The position numbers and the translations under genes are program-made. Positions 50,136-58,558 of a stretch of 64,000 bases of DNA are shown piece after piece; the stretch's first letter is position 1; each line of letters begins with the position of its first letter. The stretch lies in assembly GCA_910578465.1 (NCBI GenBank), contig CAJTPW010000004.1, positions 62,001-126,000 of the forward strand. The letters are read 5' to 3'. The notes under the pieces are model-generated. The model searched no databases. It was given only the letters and a program-made list of their open reading frames with translations, and was not told the origin of the DNA. Source of the DNA: an uncultured Vampirovibrio sp. (GTDB taxonomy: Bacteria; Cyanobacteriota; Vampirovibrionia; Gastranaerophilales; Gastranaerophilaceae).

Positions 50136-53100
50136 TTAGAATTTGTCTTGATCTTCGTTTTCGCCTTCTTCATCGAGAGTTAATCTTGCAGCTGCCATAA
50201 TTACGTTTGCTGTCGGGTCTGTGATGTTGTTTAATACGGGAGCTACTGCGCTTACACCTTGTTCGTGTTTTGGTAATCTTACAAGAGCTGACTCATCGAG
50301 AGCTGAGATTATCGGGTTGCTCGGTTCAGGAGGAGTAATGCAGTCGCCGCCTGCTCTTTTGTAAGTTAAGGTGAAGTTTTCGTTGTCACCGAAGGTGATG
50401 AAGTGGTTCTGGTGGTAGCCTGTGTCAGCATTTAAACCGAAGTGTTGGTCTTGGTTGTAGAAGCCGGGCATACTTTCAGGAATATCAAGGTTTTTGTTAT
50501 CCATATTCCAGCCTGCAAGTTTGTTGATTTCGATATATGCTTTGTTTGCGTAGCTGTTAGGAGTATCGGCACTGATGTTATCTGTAGCAGCGTTTGCTTT
50601 GTTGTCTGTAGCTGCAAGGATTTTGGTGTTTTCAGCGTTCTTGATTGTAAGTGTATCAGCTTTAACTTTAGCGAGAGCCATTGAGCCGTCTTTTGCTTCT
50701 AATGTAACGTTTTTACCGTTTAATCTGTCACCGTTGCCGTTTGCTGTGTTTACGCCTGCGTTGATTTCAAGACCTTTGTTTTTGTTGTCTACACCTGTGA
50801 ATGCAATGTCGATGTCTGTATTAGCGTTTACTGCAAGTTTGTTGCTGTTTGCATTGATTACACCGTTAACATCTGTCTTAACAGTGCCGCCTGTTAATGT
50901 TGTAGCACCTTGCTGAATGTTCATTGCATTTTGGATTAACAGATTGCCTACTGCAGAGATTACGTTTTTGTTGCCTGAGTTGAATACTGTGTCATTCAAA
51001 TTAACTTTGCCTGTTGATGAAATCAATGTATCGTGGCCTGCATTGAAGTTTACTTTTTTGATGTCCCAATCTTGTGATTCAAGAATGATATCGTTTGCTG
51101 CAGCGAGGTTTAATCTTCCGCCGTAAGTAAGGGCTTCAAAGCTTTCACCTTTGATATTTTCGCCTGTTCCAAGAACATTTAAGTTGATGTTTCCTTTAGC
51201 GTCGATTGCTGAACTGTCATGGAACTGGTTGTTGATGTCCATTGTTAAGATTTGAGTGATTGTAACGTCTCCGTTGTTTGATGTAACGGTTGCACCTTGA
51301 AGTTCAACAACATCGCCTGCGTTTCTGCCGTTTGCGGTTAATCTGTTAGCATTGTTTGAAGTTACTTCAGATTTGTTTACCCAGATGTAAGAACCTGCAT
51401 TGATGTCTGATTCGTTTCCTGCGATAAGCTTAGAACCGTTTTTACCGTTTACTCTTGAAATGGTTACTGAGCCTGCAGCGTCAAGGTCGTTATTGTTTGC
51501 TGCGGTGATATTTGAAGAATAGATTTTAATATCGCCGTTTTTAGCATTGATTGTGTTGTTTTTACCGTTGAGGTTTGAGTTACGAACGGTGATTGCTTGG
51601 CCTGAACCGTTTGAAGTTAAGTTGATGTTGCCTTGAGCATTAAGGTTTGAAGCCTTGCCTGTTGTTCCGTCTTCATAAAGGTCACCGATTGTAACGCTTT
51701 TGCCTGCAATGAGGTTAATATCTTTGCCTGCTGTTACATTTGAAGTTGAAATGTTTGCATTTGTTTTACCGTCTAATGTAACTGAGCCTGCTGTTGTGAT
51801 GTCTGAATTGTTTCTGATTGAAACTTGACCGTTCTTTGATACCAATTTGATATCAGCGGTTTGGTTTTGAAGTTTGTTGTGTTCGCCGTCAGGGTCAACT
51901 TCAGAAACACCTTTTCTTTGAAGTTTGTTGTTTGTGATGATAAGGTCGCCGTTTGTTTCAAGAACTAAAGCGTCTTTTCTTCCATCGTTTGCTTTTCTGT
52001 CGTTTATTGTTGTACCGTCTTTGATTTCAACGTTATTTAAAAGACCGTGTTTTTCCATATATTCGTTATAGAATCTGATGTCGTTATATGAAAGGTTTGA
52101 GTCTGTTAATGTTGTGTTGTATCCGATAAGGTCTAATGAGTTTGTTGAATTTACCTGTGTATTATTTAAAATAAGAGCTCCTGAACCGATTAAGTTACCT
52201 GCTTGATCAATTGAGCCTGAGTAAATACCGATGTTGTTTGCACCGAGGAGTGCATTGTTGATTTCAACATCGCCGCCTCTGATGATAAGGTCGCCGTTAC
52301 CGTGGCCTGCTGCTTGAAGTTTTGTATCGCCGTCAAGGTTAACGATAACGTTGCCTTTTTGAGCAGAGATGTTTAAGTTTCCGCCTGCAACGATGTCTAC
52401 TCTGTTAGGAGCAGGAACTTGAGAGTTTGCTGCACCGGGTTTTTTAGTGATTTCAACGTTGCCGTTTTCTGCTGTGATATTTACGTTTCCAACAACTGCT
52501 TTATCTAAGCCTATGTTTTTTGTTGAAGCAGCTGATTGAATTCTTGAATTGTCAATATATACGTTGTTGATTGCTGTGATATCGATGTTTCCGTGAGTAC
52601 CTACATTTGAGTTCGGGTTGTTTTTATCATCGTTGTATCCGTGGATTGTTTCAACACGTGAATCTTTAATTACGATGTCGCCTGTGCTTTCAAGAGCAAT
52701 CTGGCCTAAAGAACCGTTGTAAAGTTTGTCTGCAACAACTGTTGAATCTTGAATTACAAGGTTTGTATCTGAAACGCCGTTTACTACTTGAACGGAACCG
52801 CTTTCGATTTGAGAATTCTTAATGTTGATGCCGTAGTCTTTTCCGGGTGTTTTATTTGTTTTGTTTTTAACATCAACGTTTTCAAGAATTGTACCGTAGT
52901 TTGAATATTCAAATGTAACACCGTCTGATGTGATGATTTTAACGTTTGAATCGGATTGACCGTAGTTTGCTACGTTACCTTCAGTTCCGTTTGATGTAAA
53001 TGTATGAATTGTTGAATTGTTGATGTCGATTTTGTCTGAAATTAAAGCAACTGATTTAGCGTTGGTTTTTTTCCAGGTGTTTGTTTTGGGGTCGTATGTA

Positions 53101-53828
53101 GGACCGTTGAAAGTTGAACCGTCAAGTTCAATTGTTCCGTTTCCGTTAGCGCCGATTGTGCCGGGAAGGAATGAAATTTTTTGATCCCATTTATAGTTTG
53201 CTGTAAGTTTGTCATCCCCTGCAAATTTGTAGTTATTAACACCGTTGTATTGAACGTCGGATTTTAAAGTTCCGCCGAGGTAACCGTCTTTAATTGCGTC
53301 TTTAATATCTTTCATGCCTGAAATGTCATAAGTTGAAGCTGTGAAAGAGTTTAAGTTAACCTGTGAACCTTGTCCGAATAAAATACCGTTCGGGTTGATT
53401 AAGATAACTTTACCTGAACCTGCTGTTGAATATGCGCCGCAGTCACCTTGTGCGCAGCTGCTTGTTAATTTACCGTAAATTTTAGATAAACCGCCTGAAT
53501 TTAATACTCTGTTGATAGCTGTTTGAGAGTGGTTTGTAAAAATCCAGTCTACTGTAATATCTTTACCTACGTTGAATTCTTTCCAGTCAAATTGTGCAGT
53601 TCCGCCTGCACCGAGGTTTTTATCCAAATTAACATCAAATTTGTTTTTGTCGTTAGGGTTTAAACCTACATAACCGCCGTTGATTGATGAATCCAGAACC
53701 GGTGTTGTGTTTGCACCGATGCTGTCAGCTCCGGGAGCCGCAATTGACGGTAACAATGAAAGCGGCATGTAAGCTGCAAATGCGAATAAAACTGCTGAAG
53801 CTTTGATTCTTCTGCTTAAATTACTCAT
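50136..53828 (-). CDS. Two-partner-secretion exoprotein (TpsA), haemagglutinin-type
   Basis: 1230 residues from ATG 53828. A signal peptide (about 1-32: RRIKASAVLFAFAAYMPLSL) is followed by the TPS secretion domain with TQFDWKEFNVGKDITVDW-like and NPNGILFGQGSQVNLNSFTA motifs, then a long Asn/Thr/Gly/Asp-rich beta-helix (repeated NITA, KGN, GDI, DIN patterns) and a short acidic C-terminus. It would be secreted through TpsB and may act as adhesin. Two good ribosome sites precede two in-frame starts: 53861 and 53828; the latter gives a normal signal peptide. No C-terminal toxin domain is visible. Confidence 0.85.
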   Translation of the reverse strand: MSNLSRRIKASAVLFAFAAYMPLSLLPSIAAPGADSIGANTTPVLDSSINGGYVGLNPNDKNKFDVNLDKNLGAGGTAQFDWKEFNVGKDITVDWIFTNHSQTAINRVLNSGGLSKIYGKLTSSCAQGDCGAYSTAGSGKVILINPNGILFGQGSQVNLNSFTASTYDISGMKDIKDAIKDGYLGGTLKSDVQYNGVNNYKFAGDDKLTANYKWDQKISFLPGTIGANGNGTIELDGSTFNGPTYDPKTNTWKKTNAKSVALISDKIDINNSTIHTFTSNGTEGNVANYGQSDSNVKIITSDGVTFEYSNYGTILENVDVKNKTNKTPGKDYGINIKNSQIESGSVQVVNGVSDTNLVIQDSTVVADKLYNGSLGQIALESTGDIVIKDSRVETIHGYNDDKNNPNSNVGTHGNIDITAINNVYIDNSRIQSAASTKNIGLDKAVVGNVNITAENGNVEITKKPGAANSQVPAPNRVDIVAGGNLNISAQKGNVIVNLDGDTKLQAAGHGNGDLIIRGGDVEINNALLGANNIGIYSGSIDQAGNLIGSGALILNNTQVNSTNSLDLIGYNTTLTDSNLSYNDIRFYNEYMEKHGLLNNVEIKDGTTINDRKANDGRKDALVLETNGDLIITNNKLQRKGVSEVDPDGEHNKLQNQTADIKLVSKNGQVSIRNNSDITTAGSVTLDGKTNANISTSNVTAGKDINLIAGKSVTIGDLYEDGTTGKASNLNAQGNINLTSNGSGQAITVRNSNLNGKNNTINAKNGDIKIYSSNITAANNNDLDAAGSVTISRVNGKNGSKLIAGNESDINAGSYIWVNKSEVTSNNANRLTANGRNAGDVVELQGATVTSNNGDVTITQILTMDINNQFHDSSAIDAKGNINLNVLGTGENIKGESFEALTYGGRLNLAAANDIILESQDWDIKKVNFNAGHDTLISSTGKVNLNDTVFNSGNKNVISAVGNLLIQNAMNIQQGATTLTGGTVKTDVNGVINANSNKLAVNANTDIDIAFTGVDNKNKGLEINAGVNTANGNGDRLNGKNVTLEAKDGSMALAKVKADTLTIKNAENTKILAATDNKANAATDNISADTPNSYANKAYIEINKLAGWNMDNKNLDIPESMPGFYNQDQHFGLNADTGYHQNHFITFGDNENFTLTYKRAGGDCITPPEPSNPIISALDESALVRLPKHEQGVSAVAPVLNNITDPTANVIMAAARLTLDEEGENEDQDKF

Positions 53829-54123
53829 ATCTAGCCTTTCTTTAATATATATACTCTTCATTAAATTTCCTTTCAAAGATAAAAAGTTGTTGATTTTGCT
53901 CATTTTATACAGTTATAGTGATGTCTTATATTATAATAAAAACTTGTGAATATGGAAAATTGCCAAAGAAATAAAAAACTTTGCAATACTTTACAATTGG
54001 ATAATACTAAAAAAATAAATGGAATAAAAGTATTAATTCCCCTCTATTTTATCATAAAAATATTTACAAAACTTCATAAAAATGACAAAATTAGCATGTT
54101 GATTTTTTGAGATGTTTTAAATA

Positions 54124-54150
54124 TTCTATTAGAACAGTTGATAATGTTCT
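54124..54150. promoter_or_regulatory. Candidate operator between tpsA and tpsB
   Basis: TTCTATTAGAA (54124-54134, perfect 11-bp palindrome) overlaps AGAACA-N8-TGTTCT (54131-54150). It lies 39 bp upstream of the tpsB -35 box. The rest of the 420-bp divergent region is AT-rich without recognisable genes. Confidence 0.4.
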
Positions 54151-54188
54151 ATTTAATAAATAGGATAAAAAATCATTAATATAGTTTA

Positions 54189-54217
54189 TTGCCGTCTTGT
54201 AAGTATTGCATTATGAT
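54189..54217 (+). promoter_or_regulatory. Promoter of tpsB
   Basis: TTGCCG (54189-54194), 17 nt, TATGAT (54212-54217). Predicted start near 54224, about 24 nt before the ATG at 54248. Confidence 0.6.
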
Positions 54218-54247
54218 TAGAGTAATACTGTAAAAGTGTTTATTCTC

Positions 54248-56056
54248 ATGAAAAGGACAAGTAAGAAAGTGAAAAATAAATTTTTCAGAACATACATTCC
54301 GACTTTTGCACTTTGTATGTTAATTTCAACAGGAACAAGTTTCGCTGTGGATATTCCCCAAGGTATTCCTTCAAATATGGGTAACTACGACTCAGGTGTT
54401 ATCGACCAATCAAACCTGAGACAATTTAAAGAATATGAGATGAAAGCCCGTGAAGAAAGAAGCAAAGAACACCGTGGCGATGAATCCATTGAAATGAAAA
54501 AGGAAATGAAACAGGAAGTGGATAAACTTCCGAATAAAGAAGTTACCTTTAAATTAAACTCAATTAAGTTTGACGGATATACGGCATTCACCGAAGAAGA
54601 GTTAATGAACTTAATTTGTGAAAAAATAGGCCAGCAGGTAACGGTTGCGGATTTAGTCGGTATGGCAAATATGGTTACCGATTTTTATCAGCAAAGAGGT
54701 TATATTTCAACAATAGCTTATCTTCCCCCTCAAAAAGTTCAGGATGGTAATATCCACATTATGATTATGGAAGGTAAATACGGCGACATTAAAGTTACCG
54801 GAAATAAATGGGAAAAGCAGAGTTATCTTAAAAATACCTTCTTAACCGATAAATATATTGAAGAAGGAAAGCTTTTAAACGTACGTGATATTCAAGAATC
54901 CTTACAGGAAATCAACGCTTCAGGGTATATGAAAGGTCAGGTTGCCCTAACCGATAACGAAGAAAGTGCTGAATTTACCAATTTGGAATTAAACATCGCG
55001 GACAGATTTCCTTTAGACTTCGATTTCAGATGGGACGATATGGGTACAACCACAACAGGTTTAAACCGTGCAATCTTCTTTGCCGGAACTTATAACCTGA
55101 CGGGTCACGGCGACCAGTTGTATTCTACAACTACTCTGGCAAGACATTCTATCGGTCAGGGGCTTTTCTACAGTATTCCTATTGCAAAAACAAAAGAAAC
55201 AAAGTTAAATATCGGCTATTCTTATTCAGGAGCAGATATTGCAGGAGATATGGAATGGCTTGGTCTTGAATCAAAATCTCACAACTTCTTCGGATCACTT
55301 TCAAGAAGACTGGTTAAAACCGAAAACTACAAATTATACGGTGATATCGGTTTTGATATGAGAAACACAAGAACAAAATCCACAACATTCCCCAATGCCT
55401 CATTCCTTGATTACAGATACAAATCAAGAACAGCTAAAGCAAACTTAACAAACATTAAAGATGACTTCTACGGAAAAACCTTTGTAAACATCGGTACAGG
55501 TGTTGGTATTCCCGGTATGGGCGGTACGGATAACCTTTTCGGCGCAAGCAAACATGATAAATCTGTAGGTAACAATAATGCCGTAAAAATTTCGGCAAGT
55601 GCCGCAAGATTGCAGGTATTACCTTTAAGGTCCACAGGTATCTTCCAGTTGGGCGGTCAATGGGCAAACAGAGCATTGCTTCCTTCCGAAAAAATGGCTG
55701 TCGGCGGTATGTCTTCAGTTAGAGGGTACGAAGAAAGCTCATTTATTTCCGACTACGGTATGACAGGTTCTGCCGAAGTAAGGTTCCCTATTCCGTTCCT
55801 CAGAATGATGCTGCCTGAAAAACTTCACTTTATTGATGACAGTATCAGATTGGCCGCTTTCTATGATATTGGCTGGTATGGCAACGTTAAATCAGGCGAA
55901 GGCTCTGATGTGATTATGTCTACAGGCGGCGGTGTTATCTTGAAATTGACAAAATATTTATCAGGAAACGTTTATATCGGTGTTCCGATTGGCAATAAAC
56001 CTGAAGATGCTTCAGGATGCAGAGTACACTTCATCCTTTCATCAAACATCCTGTAA
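54248..56056 (+). CDS. Two-partner-secretion outer-membrane transporter (TpsB, ShlB/FhaC family)
   Basis: 602 residues. Signal peptide (about 10-30: FFRTYIPTFALCMLISTGTS), acidic/basic charged linker (about 45-90), a POTRA domain beginning FKLNSIKFDGYTAFTEEEL, a second POTRA-like part with IMIMEGKYGDIKVTGN, then a beta-barrel with the Omp85/TPS loop motif SSVRGYEES. It exports TpsA across the outer membrane. The longer GTG start at 54236 is less likely. Divergent from tpsA, unlike the usual tpsB-tpsA operon. Confidence 0.9.
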   Translation: MKRTSKKVKNKFFRTYIPTFALCMLISTGTSFAVDIPQGIPSNMGNYDSGVIDQSNLRQFKEYEMKAREERSKEHRGDESIEMKKEMKQEVDKLPNKEVTFKLNSIKFDGYTAFTEEELMNLICEKIGQQVTVADLVGMANMVTDFYQQRGYISTIAYLPPQKVQDGNIHIMIMEGKYGDIKVTGNKWEKQSYLKNTFLTDKYIEEGKLLNVRDIQESLQEINASGYMKGQVALTDNEESAEFTNLELNIADRFPLDFDFRWDDMGTTTTGLNRAIFFAGTYNLTGHGDQLYSTTTLARHSIGQGLFYSIPIAKTKETKLNIGYSYSGADIAGDMEWLGLESKSHNFFGSLSRRLVKTENYKLYGDIGFDMRNTRTKSTTFPNASFLDYRYKSRTAKANLTNIKDDFYGKTFVNIGTGVGIPGMGGTDNLFGASKHDKSVGNNNAVKISASAARLQVLPLRSTGIFQLGGQWANRALLPSEKMAVGGMSSVRGYEESSFISDYGMTGSAEVRFPIPFLRMMLPEKLHFIDDSIRLAAFYDIGWYGNVKSGEGSDVIMSTGGGVILKLTKYLSGNVYIGVPIGNKPEDASGCRVHFILSSNIL

Positions 56057-56076
56057 CAGTCGGGTAAACAAAATTA

Positions 56077-56103
56077 AAACCTCCAAGAAATTGGAGGTTT
56101 TTT
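56077..56103 (+). terminator. Terminator of tpsB
   Basis: AAACCTCCAA (56077-56086) / TTGGAGGTTT (56091-56100) with GAAA loop and TTTTTT. Perfect 10-bp stem. Confidence 0.9.
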
Positions 56104-56171
56104 AATACTTATTTTTGGTTTTAAATCGTTTTTTTGTCCGTTTTTTATCCGACAGTCAAACATTTTTCAGG

Positions 56172-56465
56172 TTAAAAAGCTATTGTATCATCCAGCATAA
56201 ACTTATACATCTGATACTCGTCATCATCCTTTTTATCCTGTGCTTCTTTTGATTCTACCGTTTTTTCAACTTTTTTATCAACATCATCTTTTATATCAAT
56301 AATTTTTTCATCTTTTTTTCGATTTAAAATGTTGAATTTAATTCCGTCAAACAGTCCGTATTCGTATTCCTGTCTGTATGTGCCGAATGTTGAAGCCAAA
56401 ACCGCATCCGCTGCAATGCTTTGGGCTAATAAAAATATTAAACAGTATGCTAAAATCTTTTTCAT
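56172..56465 (-). CDS. Small exported protein with charged region
   Basis: 97 residues: signal peptide (1-22, MKKILAYCLIFLLAQSIAAD with cleavage probably after ADA or LAS), then FGTYRQEYEYGLFDGIKFN and a long Lys/Asp/Glu-rich coil ending DEYQMYKFMLDDTIAF. Function not recognised. Placed between the tpsB terminator and repeat copy 2. Confidence 0.6.
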   Translation of the reverse strand: MKKILAYCLIFLLAQSIAADAVLASTFGTYRQEYEYGLFDGIKFNILNRKKDEKIIDIKDDVDKKVEKTVESKEAQDKKDDDEYQMYKFMLDDTIAF

Positions 56466-56540
56466 ATCTACATTTTAGCACATAATCCTTTTGTGCACAC
56501 CTGATATAATACACTTACATCAGGCAATTTCAACCAATAA

Positions 56541-56697
56541 ACACTTAAATCCTGAAATGGAGAGGGTTTTGGTTGAAGGGACCGTTAAAGAGGCTCGTTT
56601 TGGGACTATAAGGATGTTTGAACCTATTCAAAAACGGGATCGTGTCTCTGAGGCCAAAACCCTTGTAATGAAAGGATTTCATTGGTTTAACACCTGA
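56541..56697 (+). repeat. Long palindromic repeat, copy 2
   Basis: The same element as at 22951-23106, now on the plus strand. Outer pair AAATCCT (56547-56553) / AGGATTT (56673-56679); inner arms AGGGTTTTGG (56563-56572) / CCAAAACCCT (56654-56663) and GGGAC (56578-56582) / GTCTC (56644-56648). Compared with copy 1 the arms differ in sequence but stay complementary, so pairing is preserved. The parallel reading frame (LNPEMERVLVEGTVKEA ... RDRV ... GFH) also persists. The remainder of the 340-bp gap is empty except for the promoter at 56770. Confidence 0.7.
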
Positions 56698-56769
56698 AAA
56701 TTTTTATAAGCTAATCCTGGCGCCGTTTGACAACTTTGCCCATCCTTGAAATCTCATAAAAATAAATGA

Positions 56770-56798
56770 TTAAAATGTTGTTTTTCGGGTATTATAAT
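56770..56798 (+). promoter_or_regulatory. Promoter of the wHTH-rlmD-mtaB run
   Basis: TTAAAA (56770-56775), 17 nt, TATAAT (56793-56798), ending 7 nt before the ATG at 56806. The predicted transcript starts on the start codon. Confidence 0.55.
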
Positions 56799-56805
56799 TA
56801 ATACT

Positions 56806-57135
56806 ATGCCCGATTATATTTACGATTCAGAAGATGAAGACAAAGATTTGAAAAAAATCGGCCTTGAGCTTATGTTTTTAACCCCTGAAAAATGCTCCAA
56901 TGACGATGGAATTTCTGCTGTTGAATTATCTAAACAGCTTCAAATTGAGCTCGGTATCGTGAAAAAAAAGTTGAAAATTTTGCACGAGCATAATATAGTT
57001 CGTGCAATAGGCATAAACCCTAAGTTTTGGAAGTTTGATGAATATAATTTTCAAAGAATGGATGAGGATGATCCTGTTTACAGGCTCCTCTGCTCCTTTG
57101 ACGATGTAGATTTTGACAGGTATTTTAAATATTAA
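56806..57135 (+). CDS. Small winged-helix-like protein
   Basis: 109 residues: acidic N-terminus (MPDYIYDSEDEDKDLK), then a probable winged helix (ISAVELSKQLQIELGIVKKK; VRAIGINPKFWKFDEYNF) and acidic tail. It ends 1 bp before the rlmD-like ATG, so it is the first gene of a three-gene unit. The start has no Shine-Dalgarno site and the mRNA is probably leaderless. DNA target unknown; could regulate its own operon. Confidence 0.6.
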   Translation: MPDYIYDSEDEDKDLKKIGLELMFLTPEKCSNDDGISAVELSKQLQIELGIVKKKLKILHEHNIVRAIGINPKFWKFDEYNFQRMDEDDPVYRLLCSFDDVDFDRYFKY

Positions 57136-57136
57136 A

Positions 57137-58558
57137 ATGGAATTAAAACAGGACGATATAGTTGAATTAACCGCGCAAAAGCTTGTATATTCAGGTGCAG
57201 CACTCTCTCATATTGACGGAAAGGTTGTATTTATTGAAAACGCGGTGCCCGGGGATAAAATCAAGGCGAGGATTTTAAGGATAAATAAAAATTTTATTCG
57301 CGCAAAAATTGTGGAAATAATTGAGCCTTCAAGCCACAGGGTGAAGCCTTTCTGCCCGCTTTTTAACGCATGCGGCGGCTGCAACCTTCAAAACGTTGAA
57401 TACGATTTTTTAATAAGTCAAAAACAGGGAATTTTGGAGGAAATGTTTTCTCAAAATGCCTCTGAAGCCTTTAAAAATATTGAATTTAAGCCTTTTATAA
57501 GGTCTGAAAAATTAAAAGAATACAGATGTAAGATTCAAAATACAGTATCCGAAACAAAGGTTTCAAAGCGCCTTTTGACGGGATATTACAAGGAAAATAC
57601 ACACGAAGTCGTAAATATAAAATTTTGTCCGATTCAGCCAAAGGTTGTGGATGAAATCACAGGTTTTATAAGAGAAAATTGGAAATTTTCAGGCTATGTT
57701 GAAAGAACAAATAAGGGGCTTTTAAAACATGTTTTAATCCGCTTTTCAAATTCAAGCGGCAAAATGCTTTTAACCCTTGTTTTGAATAAAGACTTTGAAT
57801 ATTTCGATAAAATAAAAACTGAAATTGAAGAATTTGCAAAAACTCTGGCTGAAAAATTTCCTGTAATTACAGGAATACTGGTTAATTTTAACCCGAAAAA
57901 AACCAATAAAATAACGGGAGATAAGACAGAGCTTATTTTCGGGGATGATTTTGTTGAAGAAAAACTAAAATCCGTATCAGGCGAAGAGTATACCTATAAA
58001 ATCAGCAAAGACAGCTTTTTTCAGGTAAACCCGAAAACCGCGGAAAAAATGTTCGATGCCGTGAAAACTTTTGCGGATAAAGATTCATACATTTTAGACG
58101 CATATGGCGGTGTCGGGGCAATTTCAATTTTTCTTTCAAACAAGGCTAAAAAAATCATCCTTGTTGAAGAGTCTGAAAGCGCGGTAAATGACGCCAAGGC
58201 CAACTTCAAAGCGAATAATTGTGCAAATTATGAAGTATTTTTAGGGGATGCAAAAGAAATTTTTAAAACCCTTCAAAAACCTGTGCAAAAATCAGGCAAA
58301 ACGTTTGAAAGAAAGTATGATTTAACGATTTTGGACCCGCCAAGAAAAGGCTCCGATAAAGAGGCACTTGAAATCATATCAAAACTAACTAAAAAGATTG
58401 TTTATGTAAGCTGTAACCCTTCAACTCTTGTGCGTGATGCTAAAATTTTATATGATCTCGGGTTTAAGCTAAAAAGCTTGCAGGGCGCCGATATGTTCCC
58501 TTTTACCCACCATATTGAAAGCGTAGCCTGTTTTGAAAAGTTAAGTGATGAAAAATAA
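57137..58558 (+). CDS. 23S rRNA (uracil-C5)-methyltransferase, RlmD/RlmCD type
   Basis: 473 residues from ATG 57137. TRAM domain (1-65: ELTAQKLVYSGAALSHIDGK, VVFIENAVPGDKIKARIL), [4Fe-4S] cysteines C73, C79, C82 (CPLFNACGGC) with a later Cys (NIKFCPIQ), SAM-binding DAYGGVGAISIFLS, and the catalytic Cys motif YVSCNPSTLVRD. The exact uracil (U747, U1939 or a tRNA T54) cannot be told. The preceding gene ends 1 bp upstream and the mtaB-like gene overlaps by 11 bp. Confidence 0.9.
   Translation: MELKQDDIVELTAQKLVYSGAALSHIDGKVVFIENAVPGDKIKARILRINKNFIRAKIVEIIEPSSHRVKPFCPLFNACGGCNLQNVEYDFLISQKQGILEEMFSQNASEAFKNIEFKPFIRSEKLKEYRCKIQNTVSETKVSKRLLTGYYKENTHEVVNIKFCPIQPKVVDEITGFIRENWKFSGYVERTNKGLLKHVLIRFSNSSGKMLLTLVLNKDFEYFDKIKTEIEEFAKTLAEKFPVITGILVNFNPKKTNKITGDKTELIFGDDFVEEKLKSVSGEEYTYKISKDSFFQVNPKTAEKMFDAVKTFADKDSYILDAYGGVGAISIFLSNKAKKIILVEESESAVNDAKANFKANNCANYEVFLGDAKEIFKTLQKPVQKSGKTFERKYDLTILDPPRKGSDKEALEIISKLTKKIVYVSCNPSTLVRDAKILYDLGFKLKSLQGADMFPFTHHIESVACFEKLSDEK

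Noticed and set aside
50136..53903. Multiple long frames on both strands inside tpsA
   Set aside because: They are shadows caused by the repetitive Asn/Thr/Gly codons of the beta-helix; no ribosome sites or domain matches.
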